Assembly (NCBI GenBank): GCA_024404915.1
Contig: JAKSPJ010000019.1
Location: 1-38,621, forward strand
Reading direction: 5' to 3'
Length of the DNA: 38,621 nt
DNA from: Oscillospiraceae bacterium
Lineage (GTDB): Bacteria; Bacillota; Clostridia; Oscillospirales; Ruminococcaceae
Shown here: piece after piece, positions 1 to 7,924 of the stretch
Layout: every line of letters begins with the position of its first letter
How positions within the stretch are numbered: the first letter of the stretch is position 1
Translations under genes and position numbers: made by a program
Notes under the pieces: model-generated
The model's database searches: none
Told to the model about the DNA's origin: nothing
What the model saw: the letters and a program-made list of their open reading frames with translations, nothing else

Positions 1-168
1 GAATCTCTTCCACTGTCTCAGGAATTTCTTCTACGATCTCAGGGATTTCTTCCACGATTTCAGGAATCTCTTCCACTGTCTCAGGAATTTCTTCTACGAT
101 CTCAGGGATTTCTTCTACGATCTCAGGAATCTCTTCCACGATCTCAGGAATCTCTTCCACGATCTCAG
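1..168. repeat. 21-bp tandem repeat coding EIPEIVE, with 63-bp higher-order period
   Basis: Eight consecutive 21-bp units (for example GAATCTCTTCCACTGTCTCAG) encode a Glu-Ile-Pro heptapeptide on the minus strand. The first six units form two nearly identical 63-bp blocks, pointing to recent duplication by slippage or unequal recombination. The array continues past the left edge. Confidence 0.9.
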
Positions 169-3100
169 GAATCTCTTCTGCTGCAATCGGAACAGCCTGC
201 GGAATAACCTCGGCAACAGGCGGAACAATTTCAGGCTGCGGCTCCGGAATTCTTTCCTGGGTCACAGGTGTCGGAATTGTCATCGGAGGCACCACAACCG
301 GCGGTGTCATAACAGGTGTCTGGATTGCGGCAGCAGGGGCAATCTGAACGGCAGGAATTTCCACTGCCGGCGGAATCACCGGTGTCGGCATAACCTTAGC
401 AACATCCTCAACATCCACAATGCCCTTCGGCAGATTCTCACTCCAGGTAATATTCACCTTCGGGCATTCACGCAGAATCTCACCTGCACGATCTGCAAAA
501 CGCTTCGGAATAACAACCTCTTCCAGAGCACCGCATCCTACAAAAGGACGCTTGCCAAGGAATGTGACTGTATCCGGCAAAATGACTTTCTTCAGGTTTG
601 CACACTCTGTAAATGCCTCTGGCAGAACCGCCAGCAAGCCATTGTGGCATACGATTTCTTCTACGCCGCACTGTGAGAATGCCTGTGTACCAATTACACG
701 CACACTGGATGATGTTTCAAATTTCTTCAGGCTAACCTTACCCATAATGCCGTGATACATATAAGATGCAATCACAAGATAGCCATTAGGCACCAGCATT
801 CTGCCATCCTGAATTTCCAGGTCAGCGGCTTCTCCGGAAGAAAGAATCCATGGACTTTCCATCAGAAGCTGTCTGACACGGATTGCACGGGCATTGCCGA
901 AATACAGCAGAATGGAGGGATTGTGCATGAACAGCACAGCGGCAGCATTACGGTCAAATCCCTCCGGAAGGAAAATGTCACGAAGTTTGTCGCAGCCGCT
1001 GAATGCCGCATACTCAAATTCTGACAAAGCCTTCGGAATGGTCAGTGTCATCAGTCTCTGATTACTGCCGAATGCGTAGCTGCAAAGGCCAAGAACACCA
1101 AGTGGGATTTCAAATTTTGTGGAGTTCGCCATTTCTGCAAAGGCTTCAGCTGCAACAATCGGATGCTGACGCAGCAGCTTCAGACGGTCATTATTATCCG
1201 CACAGGATGCACTCATCTCTGCAGTGAACATGCGCTGTTCTGATATATTCATCTTCGGCTCAACAATTGCCAGAAGCTCGGCAGGAGGTACCTGCTGATA
1301 GTTTGCCTTTGTTTCCTCATTCCAACGCACATTAATCTTGACAGGACCGTCAAAAATCATGGGCAGGCGCTGTTCAAAACGCTTCGGAATGGTCAGGTTG
1401 ACCAGGGAGGAACAGCCTGTCAGTGCCAGATCACCCACATTCTCAACCGCATCCGGAATATGCAGGCTTACCATGGTGTTGCAGTTGGTAAATGCATTTT
1501 CTGGAATTTCACGAATCATAGCAGGCAGACGAATTTCTTCGTACTGGCATGGTGCGCTGAAAGCGTATGGTCCGATATAGCAAACAGAATTCGGCAGAAT
1601 CAGACGATACGGACCGGTACAGCCTGTAAATGCATTCATTTCAATCAACTGAATGCCCTCGGAAAGAACGATATTCGTTACAGTTTCCAGTCCTGAAAAT
1701 GCATATGCTGTAATACGGCGGACACTGGGCGGAATAAATACTGTGGTAAGAACGTGTTCCGGCTCATTGGCACGGATATCCACTTCCTTCAGGCAGTTCG
1801 GTGCAAGCACAGAATAGCCCTCTGGAATTTCAAGAATATGATTTCTGACAATCAGCTTTTTCGCTTTCTGCGCTGTCAGAATATCATCATACTGCTCCAT
1901 CAGAGCAGCTACGGTCTCAATTCTCGGTCTTGCAAGAATTTTTTTCTTTGGCCAATGCAGCTTGATTTCAGGACGGAACAGGAACAGGTCAACTGCTCTG
2001 CGATCCGGGAAATCATTGCACAGATATGCATCTGTCATGCGGCTGCATCCGGAAAATGCATCCGGTTCAATTTCCGTCAAAGTAGACGGGATTTCAAGTG
2101 CCATCAGTCTCGGACAATCCCAGAATGCCTGACGTTCAACACGACGCACGCCCTCGGGAATCTCAAAGCGTTCACCTGCCTGGGAATTACGGAACGCACG
2201 GTAACCGATGATCTGATATTCCTTCAAAGCATTGCTGCGCTCCACAGGGCCCTCAAGTGCCTTTGCCTTTTCATGGGTAAAGACCTTTTCATTTTCGCTG
2301 TAGGGGCCATAATGCACAGAGGAAAATACAATTTTACTGTCAAACACCTCATAGGAAGGATCTCGCTGAGGTACAGGATTTGCTTCCGTCACAGGCTGAG
2401 GTACAGGAATTGCTTCCACTACAGGCTGAGGTACAGGATTTGCTTCCGCCACAGGCTGAGGTGCAGGAATTGCTTCCGCCACAGGCTGAGGTACAGGAAT
2501 TGCTTCTGCCACAGGCTGGGGTACCGGAATTTCTGCCACTACAGGCTGGGGTACAGGAATTGCGTTCGCCGCAGCACTTTCATGCTGCAATGCATCAAAG
2601 GCTGCTGCTTTTTCCTGAATATCTGCAATGGCTTCCACTTTATCTTTCATTTCTGATACAGCTTCAATCTGAGACTGCATTTCAGAGACTGCATCTACTT
2701 TATCCTTCATTTCGGAAATGGCTTCAATCTGGGATTGCATTCCCACAATGGTATCCACCTTTTCCTGCATTTCGGAAATAGCATCCACTTTTTCCTTCAT
2801 CTCGGAAATAGCATCTACTTTTTCCTTCATCTCGGAAATGGCATCTACCTTTTCCTTCATTTCGGAGATAGCATCCACTTTTTCCTGCATTTCAGAGATA
2901 GCATCCACTTTTTCCTGCATTTCAGTAATGGCATCCACCTTTTCCTGAATCTCAGAGAATACGTCCATCTTCTCCTTGATTTCGGTAATGGCTTCCACTT
3001 GTTCCTGAATCTTCACCATTTCATCCATGCGTGACTGCATCTCTGTCAGCGTATCAATCTGCTGCTGCAATGTGTTAAGCTGTTCTGTGGAATCACGCAG

Positions 3101-4600
3101 AGACTTCACCGCTTCAAATCCGGAGCGCAGTGCTTCCAGATTCTGATTCAGGGAGGAAATAGCTGCAATGTCAGCTCCTGCGAGCCCCTGAACACTTGCC
3201 ACAGCGGCAGAATTCTTGGTAAGTTTGTCCATCTGTCCCTGCATACGAACCATCATCAGTTCAATTTTTCGCATTGCTTCAGCATCTACAGGTTTCTGGG
3301 GATGTGTCTGTACTACAGACGGAATCTGCGTAATGGGCGGTCCTGGCGGAACAGAGCCGCCTCCTGCACCTGCAGATACATTGTTATAGGACGGAACAGA
3401 AATCTGCGGAACAGGCGTTGCATCTGTAACTTCAGGCAGATTCTCTATATCCCATTCAGGACGTTCCGTCGTTTCGTCAATCCATGTAATCTCCGGACTG
3501 GAAAAATCGCCAAAAATACGCTTGTGTTCATTCATGTCACGAATGATACGGGGCATATACAGTGTGGAAAGCATCGGGCAGTTTCCGAATGCTGACTGCA
3601 TCACCGTCTCGCATCCTGCGGGGACATACAGCCGCTGCAATGTGGAGCACTCCCAGAATGCACTGTTGCCTACTGTTTTAACGGACTCTGGCAGCATCAT
3701 GCCACGGATTCCGGTACAACCTGCAAATGCGCCTGCGCCGATTCGCTTCACATGGCCGCCGAACTGCACCTCCTTCAATGCACGGCATCCGCTGAACATT
3801 TCATCCGGTACTTCGGTCAGTCCGGAAGGCAGGTGAATCTTTTCCAGGGAAGGACAGTTCATAAATGCACCTGCGCCAATCTGTGTGACGGACTCAGGAA
3901 TAGCTACCTTCTTCAGGAATTTGCATCCGGCAAATGCATTGTTGTCAATATATTCCACGCCGGGTGCAATGATCACTTCCTCCAGACTATTCAGGAAGGA
4001 AAACGCATTCGGAGAAATCAGCTTCACGGATGAAGGAATTACAACCTTCTTAATGCCTCTGCTCGCCATATTGCGCATTGCGTGGGGCAGAATAATAGAA
4101 TAATTGGAAGGAATCCGCAGTGCGCCATCCGGCTCGATGGTCAGCAAAGCGGCCGCACCCAGCGAAAGAATGCCGGAGCTTTCATCCATAATCTGCTGAA
4201 CGGTCTTCTTCTTCGATGCACCCAGTATCTTCTTTCCGAAACGGACTGTTGCAGAAGGGCACTGGCTGAACATCTCCAGAATCAGCTGCTCCGGAAAATC
4301 CTCCGGAACATCAATGGTCATCAATGCATTGCAGTCATAGAAACACCAGCGGTCAAACTGCTTCAGCGTTGACGGAATTGACAGGTGGGTCATGGAACAG
4401 GTTCCCTTAAAGCTTCTGGTAAAAAACGCATGCGATGCAATGCGTGTAATACCCTCCGGAATCACCAGTTCTGTCACTTGTGAAAAACCAGCAAGCGCAC
4501 CGGTCGCAATCATTGTGAAATCGGAAGGGAGTTTTACCGCTTTTGAGGTTGCGCGAATCAGACTTTTGGCGTCTTCACGCGTAAATACTCTTTCCCCCAT
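1..4600 (-). CDS. Giant BspA-like leucine-rich-repeat protein, 3' end beyond the window
   Basis: About 1,533 codons are visible and the frame is still open at the left edge. The ATG at 4600 follows AAGGAGG at a good distance. No signal peptide or membrane segment is seen at the N-terminus (MGERVFTREDAK), so the protein is probably cytoplasmic or exported by an unusual route. It has three homologous modules starting near residues 4, 772 and 1121. Each carries LRR_5 (BspA-type) repeats of the form 'IPxSVTxIGxxAFxxC', a middle non-LRR segment (ILSLGAAALL, ILTAQKAKKL, ILSSGEAADL), and an ending of the type ITWIDET, VRWNEET or ITWSENLP. Between modules 1 and 2 lie a Pro/Gly linker, a coiled coil with 10-residue repeats (about 514-664) and a Pro-Gln repeat (about 678-744). 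After module 3 come a Pro-rich stretch and 7-residue EIPEIVE repeats. The family is usually linked to protein or surface binding; the exact role here is unknown. Confidence is high for the gene, low for function. Confidence 0.9.
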   Translation of the reverse strand, partial: MGERVFTREDAKSLIRATSKAVKLPSDFTMIATGALAGFSQVTELVIPEGITRIASHAFFTRSFKGTCSMTHLSIPSTLKQFDRWCFYDCNALMTIDVPEDFPEQLILEMFSQCPSATVRFGKKILGASKKKTVQQIMDESSGILSLGAAALLTIEPDGALRIPSNYSIILPHAMRNMASRGIKKVVIPSSVKLISPNAFSFLNSLEEVIIAPGVEYIDNNAFAGCKFLKKVAIPESVTQIGAGAFMNCPSLEKIHLPSGLTEVPDEMFSGCRALKEVQFGGHVKRIGAGAFAGCTGIRGMMLPESVKTVGNSAFWECSTLQRLYVPAGCETVMQSAFGNCPMLSTLYMPRIIRDMNEHKRIFGDFSSPEITWIDETTERPEWDIENLPEVTDATPVPQISVPSYNNVSAGAGGGSVPPGPPITQIPSVVQTHPQKPVDAEAMRKIELMMVRMQGQMDKLTKNSAAVASVQGLAGADIAAISSLNQNLEALRSGFEAVKSLRDSTEQLNTLQQQIDTLTEMQSRMDEMVKIQEQVEAITEIKEKMDVFSEIQEKVDAITEMQEKVDAISEMQEKVDAISEMKEKVDAISEMKEKVDAISEMKEKVDAISEMQEKVDTIVGMQSQIEAISEMKDKVDAVSEMQSQIEAVSEMKDKVEAIADIQEKAAAFDALQHESAAANAIPVPQPVVAEIPVPQPVAEAIPVPQPVAEAIPAPQPVAEANPVPQPVVEAIPVPQPVTEANPVPQRDPSYEVFDSKIVFSSVHYGPYSENEKVFTHEKAKALEGPVERSNALKEYQIIGYRAFRNSQAGERFEIPEGVRRVERQAFWDCPRLMALEIPSTLTEIEPDAFSGCSRMTDAYLCNDFPDRRAVDLFLFRPEIKLHWPKKKILARPRIETVAALMEQYDDILTAQKAKKLIVRNHILEIPEGYSVLAPNCLKEVDIRANEPEHVLTTVFIPPSVRRITAYAFSGLETVTNIVLSEGIQLIEMNAFTGCTGPYRLILPNSVCYIGPYAFSAPCQYEEIRLPAMIREIPENAFTNCNTMVSLHIPDAVENVGDLALTGCSSLVNLTIPKRFEQRLPMIFDGPVKINVRWNEETKANYQQVPPAELLAIVEPKMNISEQRMFTAEMSASCADNNDRLKLLRQHPIVAAEAFAEMANSTKFEIPLGVLGLCSYAFGSNQRLMTLTIPKALSEFEYAAFSGCDKLRDIFLPEGFDRNAAAVLFMHNPSILLYFGNARAIRVRQLLMESPWILSSGEAADLEIQDGRMLVPNGYLVIASYMYHGIMGKVSLKKFETSSSVRVIGTQAFSQCGVEEIVCHNGLLAVLPEAFTECANLKKVILPDTVTFLGKRPFVGCGALEEVVIPKRFADRAGEILRECPKVNITWSENLPKGIVDVEDVAKVMPTPVIPPAVEIPAVQIAPAAAIQTPVMTPPVVVPPMTIPTPVTQERIPEPQPEIVPPVAEVIPQAVPIAAEEIPEIVEEIPEIVEEIPEIVEEIPEIVEEIPETVEEIPEIVEEIPEIVEEIPETVEEI
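2371..2570. repeat. 30-bp tandem repeat coding a Pro-Gln decapeptide
   Basis: About 6.7 units of 30 bp (consensus start GTACAGGAATTGCTTC) encode AEAIPVPQPV-type decapeptides in the giant LRR protein. It is probably an extended, stiff linker between the coiled coil and the second LRR module. Confidence 0.9.
2611..3060. repeat. 30-bp tandem repeat coding a 10-residue coiled-coil unit
   Basis: Fifteen 30-bp units in perfect register encode decapeptides of the form ISEMKEKVDA or ISEMQEKVDA. Hydrophobic residues fall at positions 1, 4 and 8 of the unit (I, M, V), giving 3-4-3 spacing. The period is ten residues rather than the usual heptad. Central units are nearly identical; outer units have diverged. 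Confidence 0.9.
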
Positions 4601-4690
4601 TTGCCTTTTCCTCCTTATTATGATAATATTGTTGCCATATTGAAATAATGTTAATGATGTTGAAATATTATTCAATCACTAATTAGAATT

Positions 4691-4719
4691 ATTATACCAT
4701 TTTTTAGATAAAAATGCAA
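4691..4719 (-). promoter_or_regulatory. Sigma-A promoter of the giant LRR gene
   Basis: On the minus strand: TTGCAT, 17-bp spacer, TATAAT, with TGG just before the -10 (extended -10). It lies 91 bp upstream of the ATG at 4600. Confidence 0.75.
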
Positions 4720-4980
4720 GTGCATTTTGTGTTTTTTTTACACTGTTTTTCTGATATAAAGGCTATATAATGCAATTTAAGAGCAATGAAAGCCATTTTT
4801 TGTCACAATTCATAAAAACAGAATCTCAAATGCTGTTTTTGACAAAAAAATTTGTTTACTATACCGAATTTTATCAAAACAGAATGGAAACTGTTTTTCC
4901 TGCATTTCAGATGATGAAACAGAAACCTGTGATTTCCTTGCGGTACTCCTGCGCAGGTACTATATAATCATACATAAGCA
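4720..4980. other. AT-rich intergenic stretch without a gene
   Basis: I see no credible gene between the LRR promoter and the terminator at 4981. Two copies of the same inverted repeat are present: AAAAACAG-N11-CTGTTTTT at 4814-4840 and AAAACAG-N8-CTGTTTT at 4876-4897. They could be operators or weak hairpins. Confidence 0.5.
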
Positions 4981-5018
4981 AAAACCTCCCCGGAACCCTT
5001 TCATTCCGGGGAGGTTTT
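4981..5018 (-). terminator. Rho-independent terminator after the lipase-like gene
   Basis: A perfect 14-bp stem (AAAACCTCCCCGGA pairing with TCCGGGGAGGTTTT) with a 10-nt loop lies directly after the stop at 5020. On the minus strand the stem ends in a short T tract. Confidence 0.85.
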
Positions 5019-5019
5019 A

Positions 5020-5799
5020 TTAATCCGCAATTTTATTATTCGCTCTGATATTCGCTTCGGTGTAAAACGCCGGCGTATCATAAATCGTATGATAGCGACG
5101 TGGATTCAGCAGACGGCGAATGGAACGGCGTTCCAGACCCACACGCACAGAATTGATATTCGTAAAGCCGTAAAAACAAGGCATATAGGACACAATATCA
5201 TTCACATTTCCGAAGTTATAGCACTTGGTACATATACTGCTGAGATACCGGAGCATTCGCTCTTTGTTGAAAAATGTGTGTCTGAAGGGACGCACACTGC
5301 CGAAGGTATACAGATAGGGACGGATGCCATAATTATAATTCAGATCCTGGGCGCATAAAACGGCCTGACCAGAACCCAGAGACCAGCCGATAATTTCTGT
5401 ATGGGCAGTGGGGTGTTCCTGATGCAGGGCACTCCATTCTCTCCGCAGAATATGCTTGATGCTCTTATACATTTCGCCCCAGCCGTGGTGTACCCGAAGC
5501 TGAAGCTTTTTCCCTTCAAACACAATGCTGTCATAGTATTTGTCTGAGAACTCTGCAATGTTGGCATACCAGTCGCTCAGTCCGTTGGAATCCTCAAAGT
5601 TAATCTGGATAACATCACGCTCCGCATCATAATAAACATCATAATTCATCTCATGATGCATGTGAAAGGCTCCCTCCAGGGAATTACACTGATAATGCAG
5701 CTGCTGATATGAAATCTTCCGACGGCTTTTGCCTGTCTGGTTATAATCATTGCTTGTATCAATAAAATACTGTGAAAATTTCAGGCGTTTATATTCCAT
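5020..5799 (-). CDS. Class 3 lipase-like alpha/beta hydrolase
   Basis: A 259-residue protein with no signal peptide. It matches the Lipase_3 pattern: 'VHHGWGEMY' near 103-111, a nucleophile elbow GWSLG with Ser140, 'YTFGSVRP' near 164-171, Asp201 in 'NVNDIVSYMP' and His237 in 'RYHTIYD', a plausible Ser-Asp-His triad. It probably cleaves an ester (lipid or acylated substrate) in the cytosol; the substrate cannot be read from the sequence. It is the last gene of an operon with the CoaE-M18 fusion (55-bp gap) and is followed by a terminator. The start is odd. The only nearby strong ribosome site (AAAGGAG) serves an ATG at 5826 in the same frame, but a TAG at 5803-5805 interrupts after seven codons. 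The start at 5799 has no good site of its own and may depend on reinitiation. Confidence 0.8.
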   Translation of the reverse strand: MEYKRLKFSQYFIDTSNDYNQTGKSRRKISYQQLHYQCNSLEGAFHMHHEMNYDVYYDAERDVIQINFEDSNGLSDWYANIAEFSDKYYDSIVFEGKKLQLRVHHGWGEMYKSIKHILRREWSALHQEHPTAHTEIIGWSLGSGQAVLCAQDLNYNYGIRPYLYTFGSVRPFRHTFFNKERMLRYLSSICTKCYNFGNVNDIVSYMPCFYGFTNINSVRVGLERRSIRRLLNPRRYHTIYDTPAFYTEANIRANNKIAD

Positions 5800-5854
5800 C
5801 TTCTATAGCATGACATGCAAAATCATGTCTCTCCTTTCTGTTGATATGCTGCGA

Positions 5855-7924
5855 TTATGAGAGAAGAAATGCAGCAAATGCTTCGTATGCCATGTAAACA
5901 TCCAGCTTGCTGACAACTTCCAGAGGCGCATGCATGGAAAGAACAGGTACTCCTACATCCACAGTATCAATATTCAGGTTGGCAAGATAAGCAGCCACGG
6001 TGCCGCCGCCGCCCAAATCAACTTTGCCCAGCTCACCTGTCTGCCATACAACGCCTGCTGCATCAAACAATGTGCGCATTTTTCCTACAAACTCCGCAGA
6101 TGCATCAGAAGAACCGCTCTTGCCTCTTGCACCTGTAAATTTCATCATGCAGACGCCATAGTTCAGATATGCACAGTTTCTGCGGTCATTGACATCCGAA
6201 AAAGTCGGATCATATGCGGCGGTCACATCCGCAGACAAGCACTGGGACTGCGCAAATACCGTATGTGCCTCTGTGCCGAATGCAGCTGCCAGATCCTTCA
6301 TGAAATCATGGAAATAGGAGGAACACAGGCCTGTATTGCCGTCACTGCCGATTTCTTCCTTATCGGTCAGAATGGTAACGGCTGTATGCTGAGGATGTTC
6401 AGTCTGCAGCAATGCCGCCAATGCAGGATATGCGCAGACACGGTCATCATGGCCATATCCGCCAATCATACTGCGGTCAAAGCCAAGATCTCTGGACTTT
6501 CCGGCAGGCACGATTTCCAGTTCCGCAGAAAGAAAATCTGCTTCCACAATACCGTATTTTTCATTGAGGATCTGCATAATGCGCAGCTTAACCAGATCGC
6601 TGCCCTCATCACTGCGGAAAGGTCTGGAACCCACCAGCAGATTCAATTCCTCACCTGTAATGCCCTTTGCCAGGGTTCTCTGCACCTGTTCTGTAGCAAG
6701 ATGCGGCAGAAGATCTGTTACACAGAAAATCGGGTCCGTTTCCTCTTCACCAATGGAGATTTCCACAACAGTGCCGTCTTTTTTCACCACCACGCCATGA
6801 AGTGCCAGAGGCAATACTGTCCACTGATATTTTTTGATGCCGCCGTAATAATGTGTCTTGAACAATGCCAGCTCGTTGTCCTCATACAGCGGGCACTGCT
6901 TCAGGTCCAGTCTCGGGGAATCAATATGCGCAGCGGTCAGACGAATGCCGTCTGCAAGGGGATCTGTTCCAATGACTGCAGCAACGACGGCTTTTCCACG
7001 GTTCACCGTGTAAATCTTATCGCCGGACTGTACTGCATCACCACGCTTCCACAGATGAAAGCCATTTTTCTCCAGCAATTCTGCTGTATAGCGAACCGCT
7101 TCCCGCTCTGTTTTACTGCTGTCCAGAAACGCCTTGTATTCTTCACAGAATGCATCAGCAGCAGCAATTTTTTCATTGCTGAGCAGCAGTGCTGCATTCT
7201 TCTTCTGCATCAGCAGACTTTCCTTCAATTCCTTAACCTGATCCTGTTGGCTCATTTTAACATTCTCCTTTTTCATATCATTTGCAGAATCTGCATTCAT
7301 TGCTTTTCGTATCTGTTCCATCGCCCGCAATACGGACTGCTGCAGCATCTCCTGGCTGCCATTATTTTTCACTGCATAATCAGAGTGTTCACAGAAGAAT
7401 TCCTCTGTATGCTGTGCACGAAGCCTCAGATCTGCCTGGGCTTCCGTCAGATTGTCCCTCTGCACAATCCGCTTTCTGCGGATTTCTATATCTGCGGTCA
7501 CAGAAAGGACATAATCACAGAAGCAATCCATACCGCTTTCAAATAATGTTGGGGCATCCAGCAGCACTGCCTTGAATCCCTGTTCCGCATACCGGCAGAC
7601 CAGTTCCCGTGTCATACGGATAATATAAGGATAAATGATCGCCTGATATCGGGCACGTTTTTCCGGATTTGTAAAAATCATAGCCGCCACAGCCTGACGA
7701 TTCATGCTGCCGTCTGACAGCAAAATGGCATTGCCGAATACACGCTGCATCGCTGCAAGACAGGGAGTACCCACAGCAACCACAGCCCGTGCAAGGTCAT
7801 CTGCATTGATAACAGCAAAGCCTTCCTTCAGAAATGCTGCGCTGACAGTGGTTTTTCCTGCGCCGGACTGCCCTGTCATTCCAATCAGGAATACATCTTT
7901 ATGAATATGATTCACTTTCCTCAT
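5855..7924 (-). CDS. coaE: Dephospho-CoA kinase / M18 aminopeptidase in-frame fusion
   Basis: A 689-residue open frame. Residues 1-223 are dephospho-CoA kinase, the last step of CoA synthesis: P-loop GMTGQSGAGKTT at 15-26 and the CoaE lid pattern RDNLTEAQADLRLRAQ. Residues 224-689 are a complete M18 zinc aminopeptidase: His333 (AAHIDSPRLD), Asp493 (GGYGHDDRV), Glu523/Glu524 (DKEEIGSDG), Asp566 (SADVTAA) and His665 (SMHAPLE) match the metal and catalytic residues of the family. Each half has the normal length of a separate protein. Met224 is preceded by AAGGAG with 9-nt spacing, so the peptidase may also be made alone. The start at 7924 was chosen because GGGAGG lies 8 nt upstream; the ATG at 7945 lacks a site. 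The gene overlaps the upstream CNNM gene by 26 bp. High confidence for both domains; whether the fused protein is the main product is open. Confidence 0.9.
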   Translation of the reverse strand: MRKVNHIHKDVFLIGMTGQSGAGKTTVSAAFLKEGFAVINADDLARAVVAVGTPCLAAMQRVFGNAILLSDGSMNRQAVAAMIFTNPEKRARYQAIIYPYIIRMTRELVCRYAEQGFKAVLLDAPTLFESGMDCFCDYVLSVTADIEIRRKRIVQRDNLTEAQADLRLRAQHTEEFFCEHSDYAVKNNGSQEMLQQSVLRAMEQIRKAMNADSANDMKKENVKMSQQDQVKELKESLLMQKKNAALLLSNEKIAAADAFCEEYKAFLDSSKTEREAVRYTAELLEKNGFHLWKRGDAVQSGDKIYTVNRGKAVVAAVIGTDPLADGIRLTAAHIDSPRLDLKQCPLYEDNELALFKTHYYGGIKKYQWTVLPLALHGVVVKKDGTVVEISIGEEETDPIFCVTDLLPHLATEQVQRTLAKGITGEELNLLVGSRPFRSDEGSDLVKLRIMQILNEKYGIVEADFLSAELEIVPAGKSRDLGFDRSMIGGYGHDDRVCAYPALAALLQTEHPQHTAVTILTDKEEIGSDGNTGLCSSYFHDFMKDLAAAFGTEAHTVFAQSQCLSADVTAAYDPTFSDVNDRRNCAYLNYGVCMMKFTGARGKSGSSDASAEFVGKMRTLFDAAGVVWQTGELGKVDLGGGGTVAAYLANLNIDTVDVGVPVLSMHAPLEVVSKLDVYMAYEAFAAFLLS
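7253..7270 (-). promoter_or_regulatory. Internal ribosome binding site and ATG for the M18 aminopeptidase half
   Basis: On the minus strand AAGGAG (7270-7265) lies 9 nt before ATG (7255-7253), which opens the sequence MSQQDQVKEL at the start of the peptidase domain. It sits exactly at the domain junction, so it looks like the original start site of an independent gene. Confidence 0.75.

Noticed and set aside
1..168. Possible CRISPR array at the left edge
   Set aside because: The repeats are directly adjacent without spacers and keep an open reading frame; they are coding repeats.
1754..2656. Plus-strand frame of 300 codons with repeated Arg-Tyr-Arg sequence
   Set aside because: It is a shadow of the Pro-Gln repeat and LRR module on the minus strand.
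2718..3034. Plus-strand frames with Ile-Ala-Ser-Thr-Phe-Ser or His-Phe-Phe-Leu repeats
   Set aside because: They are the reverse-strand reading of the 30-bp coiled-coil repeat.
4770..4967. 65-codon plus-strand frame in the intergenic region
   Set aside because: No ribosome site, and it runs through the inverted repeats; no recognisable protein features.
4938..4968. Plus-strand promoter (TTGCGG, 17 bp, TATATA) for a small RNA ending at the 4981 terminator
   Set aside because: The -35 is weak, and the region includes a palindrome that could explain the pattern; evidence is too thin.
5930..7546. Long plus-strand open frame of 538 codons
   Set aside because: It lies exactly antisense to the coaE-M18 fusion, lacks a ribosome site and has a composition rich in Cys, His and Ile typical of a shadow frame.
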